DNA of 12,113 nucleotides from an uncultured Clostridia bacterium (GCA_946059285.1 CAMGMW010000016.1:1-12113), one strand, 5' to 3'. Positions 1 to 7,145 are shown, counted from the stretch's first letter. The notes: generated by a model from the letters alone, not told the origin. Numbers and translations: made by a program.

Positions 1-41
1 TGATTGGACGCAAAATACAACCCTGACGGTTTCTTTCGCAA
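1..41 (-). CDS. Start of a downstream gene, cut by the window edge
   Basis: On the minus strand a GGAGG ribosome binding site (49-53) lies 7 nt before a TTG codon (39-41). The frame stays open for 13 codons to the edge, reading LRKKPSGLYFASN (the first codon would be Met). The gene would start 56 bp after the stop of the ECF fusion gene on the same strand, so it could be a third member of the cobalamin-regulated unit. The peptide is too short for me to recognise a family. A 7-bp inverted repeat (25-31 with 78-84) and a small CCGA/TCGG hairpin surround the ribosome binding site. The call rests only on the binding site, the spacing and the open frame. Confidence 0.35.
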   Translation of the reverse strand, partial: MRKKPSGLYFASN

Positions 42-97
42 TACCTTTCCTCCGAAAACTTTCGTCGGAAAATTTTCAACCGTCTGCTCCCCCATTT

Positions 98-2674
98 TTA
101 TAGCAAGCCGTATTTCAGCCTGATGCGGTCAAGCTTTTCCAGCATCGGCTCGCCGAACAGCCAAAGATAGCACACCGTCGCCAACGCCTGGACCGCATCC
201 ATGGGGAAGCCGGAAACACAATATACAGCCACCGTTTTCCATGTCAGCTCTCCGTGCCACAAGATCGCAGAGGCGGGATTCATGATGCCGCCGTAGAGCA
301 GCAGCGCCGACGCTGCGCCGAACACACACAAGCTCACCCGGTCCCGGCGTAAAATCCCCCGGCGATACAGCACGCCGGCTGTAAAGCCGATGCTTCCCAT
401 TGCAAACATCTGCCACGGCGTCCACGGGCCCTGTCCGAAAATCACATTGGACAGCAGCATGGACAGCGCACCCACCAGAAAACCGCTCTCCCCTCCCAGC
501 GATACACCGGAAATCACCACCAGCGCAATGACCGGTTTGAACTGCGGCAGGGCATAAAATGCTGCGCGCCCCGCTACCGCAAGGGCTGCCAGCACTGCCA
601 GAAGGGTCAGCTCCCGCGCAGACGGTCCACGCCGCTCAAAGAGCAGCGCAAACGGCAGCATCGCTTCCATCAAAACAAGCAGAGAAATGAACAGATACCG
701 CCGGTCCTCCAGCAGATATACGCCGCAAAGTACCGTCGCTGGGATCGCCAGCAACAGTATTCCCAACGCCACCCATGTTCGCAGGGTCAGGCGCTTTTTT
801 TGCGGCTTTGGCAGCGTGCGGTCACTTTTTCGGCTCACGAGCAGCAGCGTCAGCAAAACAAATACCGCCAGCAAAACACATTGCAATCCCTCGGAAAGCC
901 CGCTCAGGAAGGTAAAATGCAGCGGCGTGACGATTTCCAGAAACAACAGCACGCCGAAGGCAAGGCAGACACAGGAAAGAAGAACGCGCCACAGCGGCAG
1001 CGCTTTCACCAGATGCGGCGCGGACTGCACAACGGCGGCTGCCGTGCCATCATCCGCAGGAAAATCCGTCTCCTTTCCGCCGCAGGCGGCTATCAGTTCC
1101 CCGCAGGTCACCGCATTCGGCAGAAGCTGCCGCGCCATACGGTTTGCCGCCGTGGTGTAGAAGCTGTTGCCGGAGAAAAACTCCGTCGGGTTCCCCTCGG
1201 CGGCGATTCCGCCGTCAAACAGCAGCAGACATCGGTCGGCATATTCGGCGCAGAACTCAACGTCATGACTGACCATCACCACCGTGGCGCCGCCGGACAG
1301 CAGCTTCCGCAAAATCACGGCAAGCTCCCGCTTGCTCTGCGCATCCATGCCCTTCGTCGGCTCATCCAGCAGCAGTACCTCCGGCGCAGAGAGCAGGAGC
1401 TTGGCCAGCGCCGCCCGCTGCTGTTCGCCGCCGGACAGGTCGTAGGGATGGGCATCCAGCAAAGTGTCAAGTTTACATAATGCCGCCATATCGGCAATTC
1501 GCTGTTCGCGGTCCGCCTCACCGGTGAGCAATTCTCCCAGTTCCTCGCGCACCGTGGCACGAACAAACAGCATCCGCGGATCCTGAGGCAGCAGTCCAAT
1601 ACGTTTCGCACGGCACGTCACCCGTCCCCGCTGCGGCTTCTGCAGCCCCGCCAGGAGGGACAAAACCGTTGTTTTTCCGCTGCCGTTGCCCCCCAGCAGA
1701 GCCGTCATCTGCCCCTTTGCCACCTCGCAGTTCAGCCCCCGCAAAACCTCCGGTCCGTTTTTTTCATATCGGAAGTACACGTCTTTGACAGACAACACCT
1801 GCTCCCCCGCAGGACGCAGCGTGCGGGGCGGAACCGGCAGCAGCTGCTGCGTTTTCGCAAACTCCGTCAGCCATTGCCGTCCCTCCGTCACGGTGACGGG
1901 ACACGCCGCGCTGCTCACCGCCGTGCTCACGCGGATCGGGGTGGGCATGGAGGCATACACCGGACTGCGCCGCTCAAAAAGCTGCCGGCTGACCTCCGCC
2001 GCTGAGCCCCACGTCAGCACCGATCCGTCCAGCGCCAGCACACGGTCAGACAGGGGGATCGCCTCCTCCAGGCGATGCTCGCTAAGAATCACGGTGATGC
2101 CCAGTTCCCGCCGGAGCCGCGCTACGGCGCTCAAAAACTCCGATGCGGCAATCGGATCCAGTTGAGACGTGGGTTCATCCAACAGCAGCAGTTTCGGCTG
2201 CATTGCCATCACCGAAGCGAGATTCAGAAGCTGCTTCTGCCCGCCGGAGAGTGTAGAAACATCCCGGTAAAACCAGTCTTCGATGCCAAAAAACGCGGCC
2301 ATTTCCGCCACACGCCGCCGAATCACCGACGTTTGCATCCCGAGGCTTTCCAGTCCAAACGCCAGCTCGTGCCAGACCTTATCGGTCACAAGCTGATGTT
2401 CGGGGTCCTGCAGCACAAAGCCGATCTCCGCTGCCTGCTGCCGTGGCTCCGCTGCGGAAAGCTGCCGACCGCAGAAGAGAATTTCTCCCTCCAGTAAACC
2501 GTGCGGCGTCAGCGCAGGCTTTAAACAGCGAAGCAGGGTGGACTTCCCGCCGCCGGAAGGTCCGAGAACGGTCAAAAATTCCCCCTCCTCTACGGAAAAG
2601 GACACGTCCCGGAGCGCCGCACGGCTGCGGTCTGGATAGGTAAAACTCAAATGCTCGACTGTGATGCACGCCAT
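98..2674 (-). CDS. ECF transporter fusion: two ATPase domains plus an S-component-like membrane domain
   Basis: The 858-residue protein should energise and probably also bind cargo for an energy-coupling factor vitamin importer. ATPase domain 1 (about 1-235) has Walker A GPSGGGKST (38-46), Q-loop Q89, signature LSGGQ (142-146), Walker B LLLLDEPTS with E167, and switch His200. ATPase domain 2 (about 293-505) has GGNGSGKTT (328-336), Q364, LSGGE (413-417), E438 and His470. Both sites look intact. Residues about 560-845 are very hydrophobic: roughly four helices (560-680), then a six-helix stretch (685-845) that resembles ECF S components of the type often found under cobalamin riboswitches (CblT/CD3073-like; recognised by eye only). 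The start is ATG at 2674 after AAAGGAGG with 7-nt spacing, inside the 3' end of ecfT, so translation is probably coupled. The cargo is inferred from the riboswitch upstream: cobalamin or a precursor. A- and S-components are normally separate polypeptides. Confidence 0.88.
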   Translation of the reverse strand: MACITVEHLSFTYPDRSRAALRDVSFSVEEGEFLTVLGPSGGGKSTLLRCLKPALTPHGLLEGEILFCGRQLSAAEPRQQAAEIGFVLQDPEHQLVTDKVWHELAFGLESLGMQTSVIRRRVAEMAAFFGIEDWFYRDVSTLSGGQKQLLNLASVMAMQPKLLLLDEPTSQLDPIAASEFLSAVARLRRELGITVILSEHRLEEAIPLSDRVLALDGSVLTWGSAAEVSRQLFERRSPVYASMPTPIRVSTAVSSAACPVTVTEGRQWLTEFAKTQQLLPVPPRTLRPAGEQVLSVKDVYFRYEKNGPEVLRGLNCEVAKGQMTALLGGNGSGKTTVLSLLAGLQKPQRGRVTCRAKRIGLLPQDPRMLFVRATVREELGELLTGEADREQRIADMAALCKLDTLLDAHPYDLSGGEQQRAALAKLLLSAPEVLLLDEPTKGMDAQSKRELAVILRKLLSGGATVVMVSHDVEFCAEYADRCLLLFDGGIAAEGNPTEFFSGNSFYTTAANRMARQLLPNAVTCGELIAACGGKETDFPADDGTAAAVVQSAPHLVKALPLWRVLLSCVCLAFGVLLFLEIVTPLHFTFLSGLSEGLQCVLLAVFVLLTLLLVSRKSDRTLPKPQKKRLTLRTWVALGILLLAIPATVLCGVYLLEDRRYLFISLLVLMEAMLPFALLFERRGPSARELTLLAVLAALAVAGRAAFYALPQFKPVIALVVISGVSLGGESGFLVGALSMLLSNVIFGQGPWTPWQMFAMGSIGFTAGVLYRRGILRRDRVSLCVFGAASALLLYGGIMNPASAILWHGELTWKTVAVYCVSGFPMDAVQALATVCYLWLFGEPMLEKLDRIRLKYGLL

Positions 2675-3525
2675 TGCAGTGCCTCCTTTGCTTCAAAAAA
2701 CAGCGGAAAGGCCGCCAGAATCACATAGACCGCCGTCCACAGGCACGGCGCTATCCCCTGTGCGCCGCTGATCGCCGGATAAAACTGCCACGCCAAGCCG
2801 CCGGTCAGCGCGCCGGTCAGCACACCGCCGCCCATCAGTGCCAGAATCGCCAGCGCCACAGCGTCCTGCACCGTAAAATGGTAGAGGGAAAAAGCGCTCC
2901 GCTTCGGCAGTCCATAGCCGCGGCTTTTCATGGAATCGGCGGTATCCAAGGCGTTTTCCAATGCCCATGTGACCACAATGGACAACACACGACCCGCAGC
3001 GCGAATGCGGGGAAGCAGTCCCCGCCGGGACGGAAGCAGGCATTGTTGTGCTTGCCACACCTGACGGGTGCGGTGCAGGAGATACGGCACAAAGCGCAGA
3101 CCCATTGAAATTGTCAGTGCAAGCGACGGAATCACACGTCCGAACAGATAGACAAATTTATCCGAGGTCATTACAGCATTCCAGCACAGGAACCAAAACA
3201 GTACCGTTCCCAGCCGCACGCCGGAGGCGGCACCATAGAGCACGGACTCCAAGGTGCAGGCATTGCTGGAGGGAAAACGGAATAAAACCGTCACACCCTG
3301 GTGGGAAACCAGCGGGTTAATCAGCGCGGTGAAGAGCATCAGCGGCAGCGTCAGAAGGAGCTGCCTCCAGAATTTTCCGCCCGCACAGCGCTGCGCATAG
3401 GAGGCTGACAGCAGCAGTCCCGCCACCAAAATGGCCGGATGCGCGGCGAACATCGCCGTCAGAAGCACAATAGCAAAGAAGAATGCATTGACAAACGGAT
3501 GCAGCCGTCCAAAGCCTGTATGCAC
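2647..3525 (-). CDS. ecfT: ECF transporter transmembrane coupling protein EcfT
   Basis: This 292-residue membrane protein belongs to the EcfT/CbiQ family, which links the S component to the ATPase pair. The N-terminus (GRLHPFVNAFFFAIVLLTAM) is the usual start of the first helix. The cytosolic coupling region carries the family motif as SMKSRGYG at residues 198-205, after a basic helix-rich stretch at about 150-190. Further hydrophobic helices follow to the C-terminus. I chose GTG at 3525 because CGGGGGTGA (3531-3539) sits 5 nt upstream. An ATG at 3597 in the same frame would make the N-terminus run through the terminator hairpin and is unlikely. The gene overlaps the ATPase/S fusion by 28 bp and is the first gene after the cobalamin riboswitch. 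Confidence 0.88.
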   Translation of the reverse strand: MHTGFGRLHPFVNAFFFAIVLLTAMFAAHPAILVAGLLLSASYAQRCAGGKFWRQLLLTLPLMLFTALINPLVSHQGVTVLFRFPSSNACTLESVLYGAASGVRLGTVLFWFLCWNAVMTSDKFVYLFGRVIPSLALTISMGLRFVPYLLHRTRQVWQAQQCLLPSRRGLLPRIRAAGRVLSIVVTWALENALDTADSMKSRGYGLPKRSAFSLYHFTVQDAVALAILALMGGGVLTGALTGGLAWQFYPAISGAQGIAPCLWTAVYVILAAFPLFFEAKEALQWRASQSSI

Positions 3526-3539
3526 CTGTCTCACCCCCG
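3526..3539 (-). promoter_or_regulatory. Ribosome binding site that fixes the ecfT start
   Basis: The minus strand reads CGGGGGTGA, then GACAG, then GTG. The GGGGTGA part matches the 16S 3' end well and the 5-nt spacing suits GTG at 3525. It lies directly after the terminator hairpin, as expected when the terminator gates expression of the gene. Confidence 0.6.
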
Positions 3540-3553
3540 TTCCAATTTTTCCG

Positions 3554-3583
3554 ATAAAAAACAGGATACCGATCGGTATCCTG
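3554..3583 (-). terminator. Intrinsic terminator in the riboswitch expression platform
   Basis: A perfect 22-bp palindrome (3562-3583) folds on the minus strand as a 9-bp stem CAGGATACC/GGTATCCTG with a GATC loop. It is followed at once by TTTTTTAT (3554-3561). It lies between the cobalamin aptamer and the ecfT ribosome binding site, so it would stop transcription before ecfT when the aptamer is ligand-bound. The U-tract is on the minus strand only, so it is directional. Confidence 0.88.
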
Positions 3584-3648
3584 AAATGCGAACACACCGC
3601 AGACGCACCGCGCCTGCGACCAGCCGTTTCGCCTCAGAAAACCGCTGC

Positions 3649-3800
3649 CGACAGGCGGGAATATTCCGACTTGACCCGGAAGCCTACTCCGATCGCCTTC
3701 CCAAATCGCTTCAGTGGCAGTATGATCGTTTCGTTGGTCGCACGGTTGCCGAGACACAGTGCCGGAATTCCGGCTGTTTCCTCCGCTGCCTGTCCGATAA
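3649..3800 (-). promoter_or_regulatory. Cobalamin (adenosylcobalamin-type) riboswitch aptamer
   Basis: Read on the minus strand, the leader shows the cobalamin aptamer elements in order. There is a closing stem GACAGGC (3788-3794) that pairs with GCCTGTC (3650-3656), the AGGAAACAGCCGG/CCGGCACTG arm, and GGCAACCGT. The invariant B12 box GCCACTG (3712-3718) comes next, then GGGAAGG (3697-3703), and finally the AGTCGGAATA...CCCGCC segment matching the conserved 3' core. A 27-nt hairpin (3621-3647, one mismatch) lies between the aptamer and the terminator. Family knowledge: such riboswitches usually lower expression of cobalamin synthesis or transport genes when cobalamin is bound. Here the target is the ECF operon. 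The edges of the element are approximate. Confidence 0.88.
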
Positions 3801-3808
3801 TTGTTCCT

Positions 3809-3837
3809 AGTTTACCACGATTGCGCAGAAAAGTAAA
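3809..3837 (-). promoter_or_regulatory. Promoter of the riboswitch-ecfT operon
   Basis: On the minus strand, TTTACT (3832-3837) and TAAACT (3809-3814) are separated by exactly 17 nt. Each matches the sigma-A consensus at 4 of 6 positions. Transcription would start near 3802, a few bases before the aptamer. Confidence 0.55.
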
Positions 3838-3908
3838 CACAATTCAAAGGAAAACAATGTCAGATTCCCGCGAATGGGCATAAAATGAAGCAGAAAGGAG
3901 GTGTTTTT

Positions 3909-4637
3909 ATGGCACGATACGTTATAAAATATGGAGGCAGCTCGATTGCGGACGCGAAAAAACTCTATGCGGCGGCGCGTAACATCGCTGCATTGCACCG
4001 CGCCGGGCACGAGGTGGTGGCGGTACTTTCCGCACAGGGAAACACCACCGACGCACTAGTTGCAAAAGCGCGGGAAATCGATCCCGACTGCGGTGGGCGT
4101 GAGCTGGATGCCCTGCTTTCGACAGGAGAGATCTGCTCCGTCAGTCTGTGCGCGATGGCGTTGCACCGGCTGGGCACTCCAACCGTCAGTCTGACCGGTT
4201 GGCAGGCAGGTCTGCAGACAGACGGCGTCTTTGGCAGCGCACGGGCGGTCTGTCTGGCCAATGACCGTATCGAGCGGGAGATGACAGCAGGGAACGTGGT
4301 TTTGGTCGCCGGTTTTCAGGGCATCACCCCCTCCGGGGATGTCACCACACTGGGGCGGGGCGGCTCAGACACCACAGCCGTGGCGCTGGCGGCATTTTTG
4401 CATGCGGACCGCTGCCTGATCTACACCGATGTGGCGGGCGTATACAATAAAGATCCGCGTCGCTATGCCGACGCGATAAAATTCGACACTATCACATACG
4501 ACGAAATGCTGACGCTGGCGCGCAGCGGCGCACAGGTGCTCCACGACCGCTGTGTGGAACTGGCAAAACAGCACCGGGTCGTCATCGAGGTGCGTTCTTC
4601 CTTTGCCTCCGGCAGCGGAACGCTGGTACAGGCATAG
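3909..4637 (+). CDS. Aspartokinase catalytic domain only (ACT-less)
   Basis: The 242-residue protein is an amino-acid kinase of the aspartokinase type, which phosphorylates aspartate in the first step towards lysine, threonine and methionine. Visible motifs are KYGGSS (7-12; usually KFGGTS), SAQGNTTD (41-48), STGE (71-74), the nucleotide-site stretch TLGRGGSDTTA (147-157) and YTDVAGVYNKDPR (172-184). The end is VRSSFASGSGTLV, which in ordinary aspartokinases is the junction to two ACT domains. The gene stops there, so the usual roughly 150-residue allosteric part is missing. The end looks clean, since the stop follows directly and no ACT-like frame is visible downstream. ATG at 3909 was chosen because AAAGGAGGTG ends 5 nt upstream; an in-frame ATG at 3885 lacks a site. 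The gene is monocistronic and divergent from the ecf operon. Other kinases of the superfamily are less likely given the motif pattern. Confidence 0.87.
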   Translation: MARYVIKYGGSSIADAKKLYAAARNIAALHRAGHEVVAVLSAQGNTTDALVAKAREIDPDCGGRELDALLSTGEICSVSLCAMALHRLGTPTVSLTGWQAGLQTDGVFGSARAVCLANDRIEREMTAGNVVLVAGFQGITPSGDVTTLGRGGSDTTAVALAAFLHADRCLIYTDVAGVYNKDPRRYADAIKFDTITYDEMLTLARSGAQVLHDRCVELAKQHRVVIEVRSSFASGSGTLVQA

Positions 4638-4647
4638 GCGATATCCT

Positions 4648-5175
4648 TCAACGAGACCTGTTCGTCACAGTGATCTGGCAGGCAGCCATGGCATCCAATG
4701 CGGTTTGATGCCGCTCCGGCGTCACTCCGGCGCAGCAGGAGGCGTCAACCGATATCGGCAGTTCCGGGCAAGCCGCCTTGAGCAGCAGCGCGTTGGAAAT
4801 CAAACAGATATCCGTACACACACCAATCAGCTCCGCACTGCTGATTTTCCCCTCCTCATACAGTTCCCGCACGCGCTGCCCCAGCGTCACGGAACCGAAC
4901 GTCGGCTTTTCAATGCGCTCGCTCTCTTCCGGCAGGCACATTCCCTCCGCAAGCGCATGTCCCCATGTACCCCGCAGGCAGTGCGGTACCGGGAGCAGCC
5001 TTCCCTCTTGCGTGGACAAATACGTCTCATCGTGCGTATCCAGCGTAAAAATCACCTGCTCCGCCGCCGCAATCTTCGCATTGACCGCCGGTAATATCAT
5101 CTGTGCTTCCCGCGTGCCCAGCACACCGGTCACAAAATCATTCTGCATATCCACGACAATCAGCAACCGTTTCAT
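4648..5175 (-). CDS. Isochorismatase-superfamily cysteine hydrolase, nicotinamidase-like
   Basis: The 175-residue protein has the fold-defining D-K-C triad: D9 (IVVDMQNDF), K90 (EKPTFGS) and C124 (GVCTDICL). It also has likely metal ligands of nicotinamidases: D46 and H48 (TLDTHD) and H65 (VPHCLRGTWG). These fit nicotinamide deamidation for NAD salvage. The superfamily also holds other amidases, so the substrate is not fixed. It is cytoplasmic, with no signal peptide. The start is ATG at 5175 with AAGGAG 9 nt upstream; an upstream in-frame ATG at 5202 adds nine residues without support. The first 38 bp overlap the 3' end of the alpha/beta hydrolase gene, so the two are co-transcribed and probably coupled. 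The gene ends 10 bp from the convergent aspartokinase, with no visible terminator between them. Confidence 0.83.
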   Translation of the reverse strand: MKRLLIVVDMQNDFVTGVLGTREAQMILPAVNAKIAAAEQVIFTLDTHDETYLSTQEGRLLPVPHCLRGTWGHALAEGMCLPEESERIEKPTFGSVTLGQRVRELYEEGKISSAELIGVCTDICLISNALLLKAACPELPISVDASCCAGVTPERHQTALDAMAACQITVTNRSR

Positions 5176-6142
5176 TGTTAGTTTCTCCTTCAAAAAAATC
5201 AAAAATCATACGCAAATAGGTGCCAAGCACCTCATTTTTTGTGGAAAACAGCTCATGCTTTTCCCCCTCAAAGCAGAAATAGGAGGCGGTTTTCACCCGC
5301 TGTACGAATTTTCTCTGTGACGATTCCCGAACCTGCGTATCCTTTCCTGAACCGATCACCAGCACGGGGATGCATATCTTCCTGCAATTCTTTCTCCGCA
5401 GCACTTTCTGCCGCAGCGCGACCGAGGTATAGACCCAGCGGTTTGTCGCACCCGCTGTTTGGTAGCGCGGGTCCTCAGTGCGGCGATCCATGTGCCATCG
5501 AAAACGGGCGGCGCTGGCAGCGTTGCTCTGCTCCACTGTGGCATTGGGGTTAAAGCTATGGCGGAACAGCGGACTTTTGTCCCGCCTCCCGCGAAGCTGC
5601 AGCAGCCATGAGCCTGCCAGCGCGTAATAGTACGGCACGTCTCCCGCTCTGGGACAGAACATGGGGGAGGACAGCACTGCTCGGCGGAATCTTGACGGAT
5701 AGCACTGCAAATACCGTGCAGCCACCCCGCCGCCCATGGAATGTGCATACAAAAACAGGGGCAAATCCTCCGAATACGGGAGAATTTCCTCCACAAATCG
5801 ATGAAAATCCTCTGCATAATCGTCAAACCGCTCCACATGGACCAGTTCTGTCGAAGCATGCCCGCGTTGGGTCAGGAGAAAAACATGGTAACCCATGTTC
5901 AGGAAATACCAGCTCATCTCCCGGTATTTCCCAGGAAATTCCGTGAAGCCGTGCAGGATCACCACGGTACCCCGCGGCGCCGAAACGAGATACCCTTCCC
6001 AGTATAGCTGTAAAGCGTCAAAAGAGGCAAAGCTGCCGTCAATACGGCATTCGCGCAGCTGTGCTTCAATGCGCTCCATCTGTGAGGCATAGTCGGCCTC
6101 TGTTACGAGATCGATACGGTAACTTGGCTGGAATCGGATCAT
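5138..6142 (-). CDS. Alpha/beta hydrolase, lysophospholipase/monoacylglycerol-lipase type
   Basis: The 334-residue protein has the serine hydrolase triad S135 (nucleophile elbow AHSMGGG), D268 (GSGKDTQV) and H296 (EGEKHELF). The oxyanion-side motif VILHGFTEF comes early (about 61-69), and a lid-like insert lies at about 160-250. The pattern (GFTEFPGKYREM, RGHAST) is that of the PldB/monoglyceride lipase group, which cleaves acyl esters of lysolipids or glycerides. No signal peptide or membrane segment is seen, so it is probably cytosolic. ATG at 6142 is preferred, with GGGGGA 6 nt upstream. An in-frame ATG at 6172 falls immediately after a TATAAT box and could hardly be within the transcript. 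The natural substrate is unknown. It is the first gene of a pair with the nicotinamidase-like gene. Confidence 0.85.
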   Translation of the reverse strand: MIRFQPSYRIDLVTEADYASQMERIEAQLRECRIDGSFASFDALQLYWEGYLVSAPRGTVVILHGFTEFPGKYREMSWYFLNMGYHVFLLTQRGHASTELVHVERFDDYAEDFHRFVEEILPYSEDLPLFLYAHSMGGGVAARYLQCYPSRFRRAVLSSPMFCPRAGDVPYYYALAGSWLLQLRGRRDKSPLFRHSFNPNATVEQSNAASAARFRWHMDRRTEDPRYQTAGATNRWVYTSVALRQKVLRRKNCRKICIPVLVIGSGKDTQVRESSQRKFVQRVKTASYFCFEGEKHELFSTKNEVLGTYLRMIFDFFEGETNNETVADCRGYAE

Positions 6143-6173
6143 AGACCGTCCCCCGCTTTCCTTGAATAGCATG

Positions 6174-6201
6174 ATTATAGCACACCGCCGCCTCTGCGCA
6201 A
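6174..6201 (-). promoter_or_regulatory. Promoter of the hydrolase / cysteine hydrolase pair
   Basis: The minus strand carries a perfect TATAAT (6174-6179) and TTGCGC (6196-6201) with a 16-nt spacer. The -35 box matches only its TTG. The start point would be about 25 nt before the chosen ATG at 6142. I found no convincing plus-strand promoter for the divergent gene in the same 109-bp interval. Confidence 0.45.
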
Positions 6202-6251
6202 GGATATTTTCCCGCCGATGCGGGCATACTCCCCAAAAAGGAGGGTGCGGG

Positions 6252-7091
6252 ATGCTTGTAATGTTTCTTTTGACAGTGATGGTCTACCGCCACTGCTTCC
6301 GTCGATACGACGCGCCGGATTATAACTGCTTTGGCTGCCCGTATGACGCGGTGGTATTTGAGAGCCACGGGCGGAAACTGCAGGGATATCTGTTCGGAAG
6401 CGGCGACACTCTGGTCGTGTTGGTGCCGGGTCTGGGCAACGGCGCCCATTCCTACAGCGCGCAGATCCGCTGGTTTCTGCAGCAGGGTCGGCGGGTATTT
6501 TCCTTTGACAATACCGGCTGCTACGGCAGCGAGGGACGCTCCTGCCGCGGCTTTCCGCAGGCGGTGGAGGATCTCGACGCCGCGCTCCGCTTTATCGAGA
6601 TCAACAAAAAATTCGGCTGCCGCCGGCTGTTCCTGTTTGGGCACAGCATGGGCGGCTACGCCGTTTGCAACAATCTGCCACGGCACGCGGTAGACGCCGC
6701 GGTCTGTGTCAGCGGCGTCAACAGCGCCATGGAGGCGACGATTTCTCCAGTCTATTATCATATGGGATGGCTGGCATATCTGCATTATCCCTTTTTATAT
6801 CTCTATCAGGCGGCTCGCTTTGGGCACAGGGCGCTCATGCAAAGTGCCGCCCGCAGCGCACAGCACGCAAAAGCGCTGCTGCTCATCAACGGGGTCAATG
6901 ACTGGATCGCACCGCTGCACCGAGTGTCCATCGTCTCACACCTGCCGGAGACCACGGATGCGCAGTGCCTTTTGTGGGCGGAGGACGGGCATGACGGACA
7001 CGCGGATCTGCTGTTCGGCGCGCAGCGACAGGAGGCAAATCCCGCGCTGATGCAGGCCATTGACCGTTTTTTTACCGACGCCGCCACATGA
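6252..7091 (+). CDS. Membrane-anchored alpha/beta hydrolase
   Basis: The 279-residue protein begins with a short hydrophobic stretch (MLVMFLLTVMVY), which is an N-terminal anchor or uncleaved signal, followed by basic residues. The hydrolase core has VVLVPGLGNG near residue 55-64, the nucleophile elbow GHSMGGY with S132, D217 in NGVNDWIAP, and His247 or His250 in the EDGHDGH motif. It belongs to the broad alpha/beta hydrolase clan (serine hydrolase). Five cysteines in the N-terminal 100 residues (CF, NC, GC and others) are notable, though I assign them no function. ATG at 6252 follows AGGAGG with 7-nt spacing. The frame is open upstream to 6162, but that part has no ribosome binding site. The gene is divergent from the preceding hydrolase and has little resemblance to it beyond the motifs. 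The substrate is unknown. Confidence 0.83.
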   Translation: MLVMFLLTVMVYRHCFRRYDAPDYNCFGCPYDAVVFESHGRKLQGYLFGSGDTLVVLVPGLGNGAHSYSAQIRWFLQQGRRVFSFDNTGCYGSEGRSCRGFPQAVEDLDAALRFIEINKKFGCRRLFLFGHSMGGYAVCNNLPRHAVDAAVCVSGVNSAMEATISPVYYHMGWLAYLHYPFLYLYQAARFGHRALMQSAARSAQHAKALLLINGVNDWIAPLHRVSIVSHLPETTDAQCLLWAEDGHDGHADLLFGAQRQEANPALMQAIDRFFTDAAT

Positions 7092-7145
7092 TTCTCTATG
7101 GCAGCCCCGCATCATCGCATTTGCAGGTTTTGTCGAATCATGTGG
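7084..7145 (+). repeat. 11-bp perfect inverted repeat spanning the stop codon
   Basis: CCACATGATTC (7084-7094), which includes the TGA stop of the hydrolase gene, is the exact reverse complement of GAATCATGTGG (7135-7145). The right arm shares bases 7140-7145 with the terminator stem, so the two hairpins cannot form together. Confidence 0.75.

Noticed and set aside
800..1480. 226-codon open frame on the plus strand inside the ECF fusion gene
   Set aside because: It is antisense to the second ATPase domain, rich in Arg/Gln, has no recognisable motif and no start signal.
3317..3757. 146-codon minus-strand frame across the riboswitch into ecfT
   Set aside because: It reads through the aptamer and terminator in another frame than ecfT and has no motif.
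3857..3886. Promoter for the aspartokinase gene (ATGTCA, 18 nt, TAAAAT on the plus strand)
   Set aside because: Transcription would start at or inside the ribosome binding site, leaving almost no leader. The boxes may be chance.
6211..6224. CCCGC/GCGGG hairpin in the divergent intergenic region
   Set aside because: It has no U-tract on either strand and no relation to a gene end. It is too short to call an operator.
6066..6785. 239-codon minus-strand frame
   Set aside because: It is a shadow of the plus-strand hydrolase, which has an intact triad and a good ribosome binding site.
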